Numbered from the stretch's first letter, positions 35,546 to 49,496 are shown. The stretch: 64,000 nt of DNA from Drosophila persimilis (GCF_003286085.1 NW_020825294.1:2356001-2420000), one strand, 5' to 3'. Translations and numbers: made by a program. The notes: generated by a model not told the origin, from the sequence alone.

Positions 35546-38500
35546 AATATTTAAATTGTTTGTAATTTTCTTAGCTCTACATTGCCCCAAGATAAATTAC
35601 AGTATAATTATAAACTTGAATCTTTGTCTTAACAAATTATGAAGCTTTTATGGTCTTTAAAGCTATGGCTGTCGATACATATCGATCGCAATGCACCACT
35701 GATTGCAGAAACGTTTCCCTATCGCCCAAAAGAACTCGGTTTCTCGTTCCTTTTTAACGCTATTCAGGCCCAGCCATTCAATTAGCAAATAATGCAGTGC
35801 AGTTCATTGTAAAATGAATCAATCTTAAGCGTGGGGGGGAGTGGGGGCGAGTGAATTTATTTATTGGCTTAGCCGTGTGCAGTGGATGCGACATTCAAAT
35901 GAATCGAAATGAATGTTTTGCTGCATTCATCCATTTATTCACGCACCATAAACTAAGGACGAATTTATACCAAAGGACATAAAAATAATAAAATTAATGG
36001 GGGTGCTATGGCCCGAACCCGAACAAGTGAGAGGCGACTTTTATTCCAATTCCAATCGGGAGGAGAGGCCAGGCCCCCAGGCCCCCATGGATGATGTTCA
36101 AACAGGTATTCGACGCGACTTCTCTCTCGTTTCAGAATTAAATATACATTTCATTTCAAATTGGCTCACAGAATGAGCATTTTTGGACAATCGGAGGAGA
36201 CGGAACACGGACGGGGGGACACGACCGCGACCAAAATAATTTCCAACCATTTGCCAGATTTTGAATGCAGCTGCCGCCAATGCCAGTGCCACTGCCAGTG
36301 CCACCGCCGCCTCTGCATAGATTTTGGGCAATGCATTGTAATTTACGCGACAATTGCAATAAACATTAGTTCATTTGTTACGCAATGTACTGCACCCAGA
36401 AGTACCCTTCTGTCCCGTGCCCCATGCCCCATGCCGCATGCCCCCCCTGCTCGCTGGCTGTGCTGTTTGTGGGTTTGCGGCTGGCACATTAAATTAATTA
36501 CTCATGTTATTATTTTGGCCGAAATGAAGTACGCAACAATTTATAATCGGCGGCTACATGAGATTAGAAGTACCTGCGGTGCATGGTGCAACTCCTGGGC
36601 GCTGCAACCATTTTGCTTTATTAGTCCGAAAAACTGCATACATACTCGTATATTTCCAAATCAAAATTCCACGAATTTTCCACGAATGCCGGCTTCTGTT
36701 TGGAATAAAACGCTAATTTATGAACAACTAATTTCCACAAAATGTTGCGCCTCCAAATGGTTTGTCTTTTTTGTCATTGCAGGACTAACGGTTCCAAAAA
36801 TGGCAATTTCCATTCGAGAGCGATCGTAGAGGGGGTCCAAGAAGGAACAGAGTATCTGTTTTTAGATGATTATCGAGTCTTTAAGGTACTCTTATGATTC
36901 CATATTTCATCATCTAACTAATTTCCATTACAATCTCCATTTCCTAGTCGTAATCCCAAGGATTACTGTACACTCGGAGAGCCAAGAATCCTAACAACTG
37001 CATTACATTGAATGCCCCGCCCGAAGGCGACTAAATTTAGTTGGGAAATTTATGGCAATTGCTCAAGCAAAGCATTAATCCCATTTAAATGTCCTCCGAC
37101 TTGTGGAATCAACAGGCGGTTGCAACACAATCACAACCTAATGCATCCGCCGAGGCAGAGAGTGAGAGAGAGCGAGAGAGAGAAAGGAAGGAAGGATGTA
37201 CCAGAGCTGCAGTCGGTCGTCCCCCTCCTGTTTTCTGGGGGGGGTTCCTAATGTATGATTATGTCCGAAACACAAAGCATACGCCAAGGACAACGAGGAG
37301 GAGTCGGAGGAGGAGGTGGCAGAGTGCGGAGTGTGGCTGGCGATTGGTCAACGAGGCGTTGTGTTGCATCCTCCATGTAAGCAAAGTACCGTCCGCCCGG
37401 TTCAGCCCCATTTATTTGCATCCGAAATTTGCACATGTTCAAATCGAGATTTACGACGGCGAGTGACATCATTAATCAAGCGCCTGATTGGTGATCCTGT
37501 TCCTGTTAATTAATACAATAATGGATTGCGTGGCTTCTACCAGGGGACGACTCTCTTCGGAGTCCTTCGAAAGACGACAAAAGGCTGCTGCTTCGCAGGA
37601 TTTACGGCAAAACGGAGAAGGCAAGTGCGCACCGCAAGTGCGTGTAGCCGGCCAAAAAGGATAAAAGCTAGAACTTACAGGACAGCAAAGGAAAAAAGAC
37701 TAACGCATCTCCTTCCACCGCCTGAAACATTGATTTAAAATTTACAACGGTCATGGCAAAGGTTGCTGCAACATGGCCATATGTTGCATTGATTTATCAT
37801 TGGGATAGGCGATGTGGCAGCCAAAATGGAAATCTGTTGCAGCTGCTACCGGTACACTGTCTCCTAGATAAATTCTCAGCCAAAACAAAACATCAGAGCA
37901 GGTGATGGGATGGGATGGAATGGAATGGTGGCTGCCTCCCTCACACACAAATTTCAATTAACAATTTTACCCTTAATTTTGGACCAAAAAAGCCACACAA
38001 AAATCAGCCAAAAAGTCAACAGGGGAGGAGGTGTTTTTTGGGGTGGGAGGTTGGGCCAGCAAACTAAATTACAATTTTGCTAAGACTAAGGACGGTAGCT
38101 GGAACCCTCTTCTATCCTATTTTTGGTCTATGCTCTGGAGCATCAATTATGATTATCGTCACGTTTTATGAGACGTTCACTCGACAACTTTATGACTTGG
38201 GCCACGCCACGAGGCTTGTCAAGCGGCAGAAAGTATGCACACTCGTATAATGAATATTGACAAAGGATACCACTACCACCTACTACTACTAGCTGCCCCA
38301 TGCCCCGTGCCCCATGAGGTATATGAGCGGTGTGTAGGCAGGTAACACTTTGTTTGCTGTCCTCATTTATTCATTAGGGGAACACATTTGTTAGATGAAA
38401 GAAGAACAAACGGTGGGTGTACGTGAAAGCTAAGGGGAATCTAACGCAATTCGGATCAAATGCAGAGTCAGCAGGGGGCTAAAGTTGGGGAAAAACTAGG

Positions 38501-40561
38501 ATATATTCAAGTACTACTTCCAAAGTCTGTGACTTGCCACAAGCTCCACACTCGAGAGATAAAAGAGCTGAAATTTTAATTTTTACACTTAGATTTAAAA
38601 ATGTAAACCAAAAGATATGCCCCGAGTGTGGAGTTAGTAAAAAGAAAGTGCTTTCACTTATATAATACTTAAATATGAAATTAAATATATTTCTTTTTTT
38701 GTAAATAAATATATCGAATTACAAAAAAAAACACCAATAGAGATAATTGATGGTAAAAATGGTAAAAAAAAACCTACATTAATACTATTTTAAAATAAGT
38801 GAACTGATTTCGAATATTCTGTTCCGTTTCGTAGATTTTTTCATTTTACTGGATTAAGCCAAAGTCGACTTATATTTCGCGTACGTTCGTATCCACATAT
38901 TTATTGCTATTATTGAGAAAACTTAAAATTGTATGAACCCCATCTTATGTACTAAAAATAGAGCTAACAAAATTGTATCCAATCGTCTAAAAAACCTCGG
39001 TAAATATTTGTCTTATTTTTGTTCATCAACAGACGACGAACGTACGTTTGGGACCCGCGAAATTGCCCATATTTAAATTAAATAATAATGAAATATTTAA
39101 TTAAATTCATATTGAGATGAAATATATTTCCTATATTTATTATAATGTTTTTTCTATTTAGATCAAATATGGCCCATATTAAATATATTTTTGTACATTT
39201 ATGTTGAATTTTAAGTTTAAAATTAAGAGTTATATTGTTTTTTAAACGAAGAAACATTTAATATTTGTATCTTGGATAAGCATATATTTTTACCATTTTA
39301 TAAGTTAATATTCTTTCAAAAATAGTTTTCCTCAAACTCTATTAAAATTCATGTGGAATTGTCTTGATTATATTTTATCGGAGAACTCACTTAAATCCTT
39401 AAACAATACGTTGTTTCAACCAGAAAAAGATTGATTTATCTAAAAATCCCATCAATCAACACCGAATGTCAAATTTTCTTTATAAAAAATGATTTTAGCT
39501 ATTACAAATTTAGACGAATTAGAGCTTTAGGCGGCTAATAGAAGGTGGCTGTGATGTCAAGCCTCTTATTTTTAGGGGTTTTCTCCTCGAAAACCCCAAG
39601 AAAAAATCCCACCAATCCTAGCTCTCCCTACAGGGTCTTTTTCTTGGCTTTCAAAAATCCCTACGCAGTTGCTTCTAATTGTTCTACACAAAAAAATATT
39701 AATAAGCAAATTTATAAAAAAAAGGATAAGAAAGGGAAAACCTCCTCTCCAATCTAGTAAACCCCCAAGTCCCAAAAGCGGAGGACAATTACAACCCAAA
39801 ACGAAATTTCAATTAGCGGCACTTAGCGTCAGCTGCCAGTGGAAAAACCCCAGCGGAAAACTGCCAAAAGAAAAGAAAAGGAGTATCTAATAACAACTAA
39901 ATGATATTAGAGATGAAATTAGCTGTGGCTGTGGCTGCAAGAGTCAAGAAATTGAAGGCAATGCCACAAACCGCAGCCAAAGGAGAGACACTTCTGATGC
40001 TGTTTTTCTCTTTTTTTTGGTTTGGTGGCACATTAGACAGAAAAACAATTTTCATTTGCAAATTGCGTGTGTTGTTCCGTTCAGACGCTTTTTGTCTGTA
40101 TTTTGCATTTTCCATTTTCCATTAGATTTTTACATTCGTAATCGTTTTTTGAATCGCAATTTTGCTTAGTGATTTCTTTGGCATTTTCTAATTGCTGCGG
40201 ACAAAACAGCAAAACTACTGCAAATATGCACGAGTATGTCTGCAATTTGGTAAAGTTGTTTTCGGGTTAACCAGAGCTTGGAAAATTGTCTACTTAATTG
40301 TTATTTAGAGCAGTGATATCTGGAAATTGTCTAATTATAGAGTGAGTTTTGTCTAAATGGGGCTTAGAAAATGGGTTTACAGAGCGGCATTTAACTAAAA
40401 CGAAAGGAGAGTGCTTAAGATTTGAATGGGGAAGAGTTTGAGTTTGTTTAAGGAGAGAGAAGTCATAGAACTAAAGAAACTATAATTATTTATAGATATT
40501 TTTGCTGCGGATGTATATTATTTTAAGCATAATGGTTCTTGGAAATCTTCATACTTATTTT

Positions 40562-40780
40562 ATTAATTAATGTATCTTTTATTTATTATTATTATCATTA
40601 ATTGTTAATTGATTTTGTTAATTATTTATTAATTAATGTATCTTTTATTTATTATTATTATCATTAATTGTTAATTGATTTTGTTAATTATTTATTAATT
40701 AATGTATCTTTTATTTATTATTATTATCATTTATTGTTAATTGATTTTGTTAATTATTTATTAATTAATGTATCTTTTAT
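40562..40780. repeat. 66-bp AT-rich tandem repeat, about 3.3 copies
   Basis: TTAATTAATGTATCTTTTAT starts at about 40563, 40629, 40695 and 40761, exactly 66 bp apart. The copies are nearly identical, so the array is recent. Confidence 0.95.
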
Positions 40781-41160
40781 TTTGTTATAGATTCATATAC
40801 AAAGGTGCAAAGGATTCTCAGCATCAGGGTAAGTGCATTTGTGATTTAAAATAACATTCAAATACCTTTTATATTTTATTTCATTTATAAAATATTTTGG
40901 AATAAAAATCTTAAAAGAAGTCAAAGATCTCCATAGAATATTTAAAGAATATTGTGAACAAAAACTATTTAAAAATTTAAAATTAAAATTTAAAATTTTA
41001 TCGCTAATAGAATACAAGTTTTTGCTTAAAGCTAGCATTTCCAAAACTGGGTTCCGACTTCAAATTATCTTAACAGCTGTAAGGTAACAATTTGAGTTAA
41101 TAAAATTATGTTAAAATTTGGGATTATTATTCGATAACCAAAGGGAAAAGGTGGTCGATA

Positions 41161-41454
41161 AAAACCCTTGAAAAAAAGTTCTATTGATTTGGACTTAATG
41201 TTAATTCGAGATAAATTATTTTCTTATTAGAAACTATCTCTTAGAAATATTATTTTTTACCTAATAGAGCTCTTAGAGATTTTGTATAATTTTTAAATAT
41301 ATATTTTAATTTATTTACATATACATATAATGATATTTTACTATATTTTAATTGCATTTCCCCTCTATAAATACCCTGCACCGAAATTATCTCTGATTTG
41401 AGCACACAAAAATCTCGCATCCTTTCTATAACTCTTTTTTTTTATTTTGGACCA
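41161..41454. repeat. Direct repeat copy 1 (about 294 bp)
   Basis: The segment from AAAACCCTTGAAAAAAAGTT to TTATTTTGGACCA is repeated at 42624-42915 in the same orientation with only scattered differences. It contains CTCTATAAATACCCTGC, a TATA-like element, then GATTTGAGCACAC. No open frame and no terminal inverted repeat were seen, so the element class is unknown. Confidence 0.95.
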
Positions 41455-42623
41455 AAAGTTTTTGGGTTCAAACATCAAAACATTCCATGCCATTACACAA
41501 ATCCAAACGTATCCTTTATGAGAGGATACCCTGCCCTGGCTTCCTGTACTGCATTCCCCCGCTCCCTGGCCCGAATGTTGACCGAGTATTTTGGATGATT
41601 GTCGAGCATGTGAAACTTCTTGAAGATAATAATAATTTAGTGCTGTTGAAATGACTTTTGACCATCACACACAATTGATACGATCCCCCGGCTCTCCCTG
41701 CCGCCCCTCCCTTCCTCCCACACACACACACGCAGGAACACACGTGTGTGCTCAAATAGGTTCGTGCCACAAAACCTTGGAATGCAACTGCCGCAGAGTC
41801 GAGTACCGGAGTACCGGAGTACCAAGTCGACTCTCGGAGTAGTAGTTTGCACAATCAAAAACTGGCGGAGGAGAGAGAGGGAAGCAGGCCATTTGTTCGT
41901 TGCCGCATCTCAAAGAAATAAACAAAAGGGGCATGCCGCCAAAATGCCGGAAAATCCACACATCCTGCAGCATTTGGTGAGGGGGGAGGGGGGGGATCTG
42001 TGGCAGCCACTTTGCATGCAGTCCGTACAACTTTCAAGCCACTGTTTTGTTGGCGGCTGGGATTCCTCTCTGGCAGGGCACAAGTGGAAAATGAATTTGT
42101 AAAAATTCACTCGTAATAATTTCTCGATTTTTGGTAAATTATTTGATTACACACACGTGTGTGTGTGTGGCACGAACCAACACCCAAGGATCCCAGGCTT
42201 CCAGCTCCAGCTCCAGCTCCAGCACTGATGCAATGTCTGGCCGGGCAGAGCACTCCCATATCCCATATCCCGCATCCCAGATCCCAGATCCTTCTTTTGG
42301 CCCGGGTGCCAGGGTCATAAAATAAACTTCATCTTCAGTTCGTGCCGCCTTGCACTTGGCGTTTGTCTTGTACTCCTCGGCAGTTGGGATGCGCATTCAT
42401 TCGCAAAATTCACAAAACAAATAAAATAGTTTGTGTTTATCCCCCTCCACAAACTCGTGGCATCGTGTGGCATCTAGAAGGCGATTATATATGATGTGAT
42501 TTGCTGGAACAATGGCTGAGGATTTTATCTTTTGAGGAGAATTCGATTTGGTGGAAGAAGAAAACTTTTTCACTGGTGTAGAGATGCAAAAATAAAGGAA
42601 CAAATAGGAATAGGAACAATAGG
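41455..42623. other. Spacer between the two direct-repeat copies
   Basis: About 1.17 kb of non-repeated sequence with (CA)n at 41719-41731 and 42151-42168. No gene was recognised and no reverse-transcriptase-like frame is present, so it is not an obvious LTR-element interior. Confidence 0.5.
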
Positions 42624-42915
42624 AAAACCCTTGAAAAAAAGTTCTATTGATTTGGACTTAATGTTAGTTCGAGATAAATTATTTTCTTATTAGAAACTAT
42701 ATCTTAGAAATATTATTTTTTGCCTAATAAAGCCCTTAGAGATTTTGTATAATTTTTAAAGATATATTTTCATTTATTTACATATACATATAATGATATT
42801 TTTCTATATTTTGATTGTATTTCCCGTCTATAAATACCCTGCAACGAAATTATCTCTGATTTGAGCACACAAAAATCTCGAATCCTTTCTATAACTCTTT
42901 TTTTATTTTGGACCA
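42624..42915. repeat. Direct repeat copy 2 (about 292 bp)
   Basis: Second copy of the 41161-41454 segment. The ends of similarity coincide at AAAACCC on the left and TTGGACCA on the right, and flanking bases differ, so the unit has defined borders. Confidence 0.95.
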
Positions 42916-45900
42916 TCTTTCCCATAGATACTATTTCTATTTATGATATATCGATAATCTTAGATCGATGGGGGTAAAGATTTGTGCATAGATACATATA
43001 TGGTCGAAAGAGGGTTAAATCAGAGAGAGCCTGGAGCCACTTTGAAAAGCCATTGTCTTTGGTTGAATGCTCTCGGATTGGCTGAAATTTGATCGATAGA
43101 TATGTATGAAAATAGATTGATGGACATTCAAATAGATACATATTTGTATCTCCATATATATAACACCTTCAGTGAAATATCTATTGAAGAAAGTTTTCTA
43201 GTAGGTTCGGTTCCAGAAGCTCTTCTAGTCCCCCTAGAACCCACTCACAAATCCCACTTCTAAGCCACTGTCTCGCCTATCCCCCATTCGGGCGGGGGGG
43301 ATGCCTTTATTAACCATCTCTGAAAGCAGTAATCATATCAGGGCACGGTTCTGTCTCTTCCCCCTTTGGCAAATGTTTCTTGGACAATTTTCCATATTAA
43401 CCGCATATTTTTATGAACCAATTTGTTTGTCCAGCCTCCAAATGGAGTTCCACTGCAATGCCAGGGAAAAAAAGGGAAAGAAAAGTGTACGTTAAAATGA
43501 ATTTACGGCGCGGAGGCCTGGCGAGCGGAAATTTCTTGTCTCGTTTTGGAATTAACTTAAGTTTTGCGTATAAATTTGTGTATTTAAAGATTGCCAGGAT
43601 CGGCATCGGGGATTGGATGGACGGAAAGGGAACCCCGAGACTGGCTCTGGTCTACGGCAGGAAATAGATTAAACTGAGGCAACACTTGCGCTATTTTGGT
43701 TTCCTCTTCCTTCCGCTTGTTAAATATTCAGAGCGAGAGAGAGAGAGGGCGAGAGAGAGAGCGAAAGGGGACGCAGGTCGTTGAGGGTACTCCCCTTTTG
43801 GCTTCATCTTCGCACCGCATCGTGACAGCCAGCGGCATAAACTTTTCGAATCTTATTTGTAGAAAGAGAAAAAAATACCACAACTACTGTTGTTGCGGTT
43901 GGCCCCCGTCCGGCATCGGGTAACAATTTCCGCAGCCAGCAGCCAGCAGTTCTCCCAAAAGGCCCCCATAGGCCACGACACCACGAAACCCCACCACACC
44001 CTTGGCTCTGGTGTCTCCCCGACCTTTTGCCTTAAATAACTTTCAATTTGAGCCAAGAAGAACCGACCCGCGGTGCGGTTCTGTGCCTATTAACCGTATG
44101 CCAGCTCTCTCCTCCTCCTCCTCCTCCTCTCTCTGTGTCTCTCCATCAACTCCTGGGGTCGGGGAGGGGGCTGTGCGGTGCACAAGTCGACAATTTGTTG
44201 ACTCGGGTTCCGGTGTGTTTATTAGTTCTTAGCCTCGGACTCACTCGCGAATGCAAATTACATGACTCCTCCTCCTCCCCTGGCCCCCCTCCAACAGATG
44301 GAGTGGCGACCTGGAGACCCCAACATGCTGCCAGTTTTCTTTTCTAAACGGAAATATTTTTATGAGAGGTGAAAGAAGAGGGGACAAGCTAATATAAGGA
44401 ACTATTTTTAAGTGGGACTGTACTTTTCTCAGAAGAAAGAAACGGTACCAAGGGAGTAATATAGATAGATCGATCTTCAGCATTATTTTGTGATTTTTAA
44501 ACAGTTCAATTTTATGTGAAATCTGTCCTTAGAGGATTAGTTTTTTGCAGTTAAGCGAAAGGTTCTGTAAAACGTGAAACGCGTCATGCGAAAGCGCCCT
44601 TCGGTCGGTTTTGCGCATCTAAAGTGAATAAGAAGTGCGAGTAATCGTTTGTGCATCGATAACATTTCACCACTATCGATTTTTAATCGAAATCAAATAA
44701 AAGGTACGTATAAATAATTCTCTTATTAGTGTTAATCCTTCCATATTCCTTCACGCTCTTCTTGTATCCCATTTTAAAAGCCACGTGCCCTCCACAAAAA
44801 ACTGGACACTCAGAACTTTGAATGGGGATGGATCCTTCATGGCAATGGAAATTGTAAAGATGAAAGGCTGAAAGCGTTTCTTGAACCCCCAAAAAGTGCA
44901 GAGAAGAAGGCAGCAGGCAGCAGGCAGCAGGCAGCGGCAGCGTCGACAATGGCCAGAGATATCCTGTTTAAGGACGCTCCCTATTCGCTCATATTTGGCT
45001 TGTCGTTCCCCGTATAGAAAGTGGCGGTGTCATAAATTAAAACTTAAACTTTTGGAAATGTCAAGTATAAAACGGTAAATCTCCGCACACACACCACACA
45101 CATACACTCTCTCGCCTCTGCCTGGAAATGAATTGCAGTAAAAGAGAGGAGCGAAGAGGGGGAGAGAGAGGGATTTGGGGGTCTTGGAGGAGGCTTCGGC
45201 TTCGGCTACGGCTACGGCTGCCACCCATTGAATGCGCATGTTTTAGTTGCGGGCTGCGTTTTTCACTTGCTGTTGGTGCCACACAGTCAGGGGTTGGGGG
45301 GGGTTTGGAGAGGAAAAACTATATGGAGGGGCAGTGGCAGACCCAAGAAAAAGCACAACAACAACAGCAGCAGCAGTGGTGGTGGTGGGGTAATATATAG
45401 GGAAAACTCCACCCGTTTCACATAAATTTGGGCAAAAGGCAAACTTACAGATTATCCGCATTTAGTTGTAAAGGTTTTCCCAACCCCCAGCCCCCGCCAC
45501 CCGCCCACAAGCCCCCCCCTTCGGACAAAATGTGTTGTATTTCATTTTTGGCTCCATCTAGCAGCAGCCAGGGATCCTTCCACCTTCCATCCAGAGGAAA
45601 GTTTGCCTGGGATCCAAGGACTAGCGCCCTGTCGATGATTTACATTTGATTTACTTTCGCTGGACACTGGATTTCCCTCCCCAACCCTCCCCCGCAGGGC
45701 TCCTCCCACTCTAGCGTTTGAGTTTTTCCTCATTTACAATAAATTCTCATTCTCAAAATTTCTAATTTCTAATCATCATAAAATCTGATTATCATTTGCA
45801 TAACTCCACGCCACGCCAGGCCACTCCGCTCTTGGCCAAGCACAAAACTTTGACACATTAAGCAGTCGGGCCCCCGGAATCGACAAATTTAAGAACAAGA

Positions 45901-48900
45901 AGCCAAAAAAATATTTAAGTAAAATTTATGAAAATTAAAAAAACTGGCAACAACTTTTCGGTCATTTGAAGAAATTTAATTGATCGCATAAATTCCTTTC
46001 GAAGGGCAGACAACAATTTGGGGAACTCCGGAGGGGGAACAACAAACAATTTATGTCAAATATTCCAAGGGACGGCAGGTCCAGGTGAAGGGAGGGTTTT
46101 GACATCAGGATGAATGAAGTGTAACCTCGCGGTTATAATCAAATTTCCAGCATAGGTTTCCACTCCTCGCCCTCTTGGGGTTTTCCCCCCTGTAGTTGGG
46201 GGAAATTGCCATCTTAATTTGAAAACAATTTTGTAACTTGCTTTTGGCTTGGTTTTCTCTTATTTTCTGTTGCTGTTTTTAGGCCACATTTTTTACACAA
46301 TTTTAATTTTACGCATAAACATTCATTTCCCTCGGGGCTGGCACCAAAAGTTGTGACCAAGAAATATAGGAAAATGCTAGAGGATTACAGGGAAAGTGTG
46401 TTGGATTTTCTGCTTATTGTTTATTAATTAATGGATACTTAAGGGCAGTCGATAATTGTAGAGTTAGTAGAGAGTTATTTAGGAAGGAACGAAGGAGGGA
46501 AATATCTGGTGTTCCTTCAATGTTTCAACTATTGAATTTATAAGGTATGGCTTTCCATGCGTGATATTGATAATGTTAGATGTATTGTAGAAGGATTTAT
46601 TCGGAAAATCATTCCTAATAAATTAGGAAAAAATAAAAGTAAATTAAATGAAGATTTTTGTTCTACTAATAAACATGCTGAAAGCATTCCACCCTAAGTA
46701 CGCCCTTGTGCTGACATAATTATATATAATTCAAGGAATTCTTTGTAAAGATTTGTTAAAAATATACTATAGATATATTATCTTCCTCTTCGATTAAACA
46801 TACATTGTTTGTAGCATTAGAAGAATAGTTGTATCAAAATATACCTAAAATGTTTTCAAAAACCTTTCAAAACCTCGTAAGTTGATTTCAATAAATTATT
46901 TGTATTCCAAAATGAATTTTAAATAAATCCCCATTTAATTCGCATATAATAAGCTTACACTTGGAGGATGATTCCTGATCCTACTTGGCAGACTTCTTTC
47001 ATCACCGAAAATTCTGTAATTTACTAATGAAGAGTGCTTGAAGCACTAACACATCTTCCAAGACCCAGGGGGAGTCCACATGAAAGCCAAATCCCTTGGC
47101 TCTCGGTCACATGACCAAACAGAACTCCAATCCCTGGCAACTGGCTCCGCTCCCTGGTTGCCTTGCCACACAGTCAATGCCAACACACAAAGATGATGAA
47201 TTTGGACATTTTGTGTGCGTTGCAAAGTCACTTGCTTAAAAGTTATTAGGGATTAAAGAGTTGAGGCGGCGGCAGCGGGGAGGCTGCTTCATTAGAGTGG
47301 AGGCGGGCCAAGGATTCGGACTCGGGGATTCACATGTGGCAAACAGACGGCCCCCAAGTCAGGGCCTGTGCAATGTTTACTTACCTTTGGTGCAAAGTTT
47401 TTGAAAATCCTAAAAGGAAATCACTTTAGACGCGTCCAAAGAGATGCAGTAAAGTTTCGTTAAACCATCTCTGGCCTCTCACCAAGTCCAACTCCTCTGC
47501 TCTCCTCCCCTCTCCAGCCACAAAGCCAAAGTTCTTCCACACCCTGAGACAGAGAGGGGGAAGTGTGAACGATTATGAGGAGCTGATAGAAGAAAGATGG
47601 GACTGGGGGATTCTCTCTCTTCTTGGGATGATGTTTTAATGTGTGCGGAACCCGCTGCCGCCCGTTTGGAACTTTTGAGACATCTTAATTCCTTTCGAGA
47701 TAAATCAGAAATTTCCAAAACGAAAACCTCCCTTAGTTTTTCTTGTTTTTTTTTTCCTCGAAAATTTGTATTTTTATGTACAGTATTTTCTCTCTTTTTT
47801 TTGCAGAGAACGAACTTATGCATTTTTATGAGCTGCAAGGATCCTGCTCTCCCCCTCCCCCTCTCTCTGTCTCTGCCTCATTCTCCCTGTGGGTGGGTTT
47901 TATCCTTTCATAAATGGGTCCAACGGCAAACTGATTTATGCCACCGCAAGCTGCAGCTCTCTTGTTCTTCTGCTGCAGCTTCTGGCACTCTCGCCTCCTG
48001 CACACCGGAGCAGCTTTAGCTTTCCTCTGGATGTCGACGGCGGTGGGGCAGCAACAAAATAGCAAAACGACAAAACAGAAATTCCAGAAAACAACATAAA
48101 ACCGATTGATTTATTTTGACAATGCTACCATGCAGTGTCGACCCCTATCCCAGGACTCCAGGTCCCCATCCCATCCCCAGAGCGTCGCCACGATCCCCCA
48201 AGCGGTAGAATACCCGTCCGACGGCGGCTGCCATTGTTTGCTCCCCATCCTCTGTCTGTGCATCCGTCTCTTTCTGCTGTCTGTGTCCCCAGTCCTCAGT
48301 GCTCAGTCCTCAGTCCCCACTCTCCACATCGACATGTTCCGTTCGCATTTCGGACTCCCAGCACCCTTCTCCGACCCCAAAACCCAATCTCTGGGCAAAA
48401 AGTTGTCCTCGTTGTCCGCTTTGTAAAATATTTTATTTGCACATCTTTCTTATTTTAATCCTTCATTGCATTCTGTTTGGTTTGGGGGCCTTGAGCCTTG
48501 GAGCTCCAACCTTCTCCTCCTGCTACCTCCTCCCTCCAATGCCTCCTGTGGGTGGGTGGAATCTGTGATGTGGTGGAGCTCTGGGGTTGGGGTATGTGGG
48601 TGCTGGTGGCGCTGCGTGTGTTTCTATGCTGTGGCAAATGGCCATAAAACACACGTTAATTACCCTCAAAGCAGCGTCAACTATTGCTGCTGCTCTTCTC
48701 TCTCTCATCTCTAGAAAGAAAGAAGAGAGAGATGTGGAGAAATGTTTGACATCGAACAGGGGATTATACCTTTGCAGGTCCTTAGAAGATTGGCTGGAAA
48801 AATTCTCTTAAGATACAAATTGGTCTAAATAAGTAAAGAATTTTCGGAAATAAAGCTAGGATTACAGGATTCCCAGATTCCAGATTTTCTAAACAAAAAC

Positions 48901-49496
48901 CACCAATCTGATAGAAAAGAAATGTTTAAGAATGTTTTCAACACATGTTTTCATAGAAGATTGATGAGGAGTTCAAAGAACCAAAAATATTTCTTTAAAT
49001 TACGTTTTGAAAGAAAATTTAACTAATGTCTGTCTATCATTTAGTCATTTAAGTCACCCAGGAAGTGACCCTTTCATAGAGGTAGATGTACCTCTCTTAA
49101 GAGAAATTCCATCGGTGCTTTAGCCATTAAAATGGGTTCCACTATATCTGGTTTTTCTGTAAAGAATATATGTCTTTTATTTATTTATCTGATTCGTAAT
49201 ATAGAATTAATTTTTGTCAGAATACAGAAATTGCAGTGTTCTGCTAATAAATTCGTTATATTGAAGACCTCGTTGTACGAAAGTACGTAATAGAGAAGCT
49301 GTAGTACTGGTTTCCGAGTTCATCGACTAAGGAATATAGATTCCATCAACTGTTTATAAGCAGATTCAAAATCTATCATTCAAAATACCAACTAATTTCC
49401 TTAAATCTCTTTGCACATTTAATTTATTTTCGAACTTGTACGATTTGATTAATTTTGATTCTAAAATCAAGCAGCTAATCATCTTGTCAAATGACT
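42916..49496. other. Gene-free segment, microsatellite-rich
   Basis: No gene was recognised. DRE-type motifs occur at 42949-42956 and around 44654-44680. The latter group is followed by AAAAGGTACGT, a possible donor, and may mark a 5' exon. Also present are (GA)n at 43735-43762, CTCCTC at 44110-44127 and CAACAACAGCAGCAG near 45358-45374. Open frames are short or low-complexity. Confidence 0.4.

Larger units (their letters stand above)
30889..41160. other. Gene-poor segment with local duplications
   Basis: No intact gene was recognised over about 10 kb. Features seen are (GA)n at 31302-31318, imperfect tandem duplications at 32.30-32.94 kb and 35.36-35.54 kb, (CA)n at 35151-35176, AT-rich DNA from 38.4 to 41.1 kb and a 66-bp tandem repeat at 40562-40780. 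A 222-codon frame at 36161-36829 was judged spurious. The length without exons suits either a large intron or a regulatory region of a developmental gene, which cannot be decided here. Confidence 0.4.

Noticed and set aside
36161..36829. 222-codon plus-strand frame with many Cys
   Set aside because: No domain, Cys/His pattern comes from TGCCAGTGCCACTGCC repeats, and the second half has no coding character.
41161..42915. LTR retrotransposon with ~293-bp LTRs
   Set aside because: No TG...CA ends, no primer-binding site or polypurine tract seen, and the 1.17-kb interior has no gag/pol-like frame.
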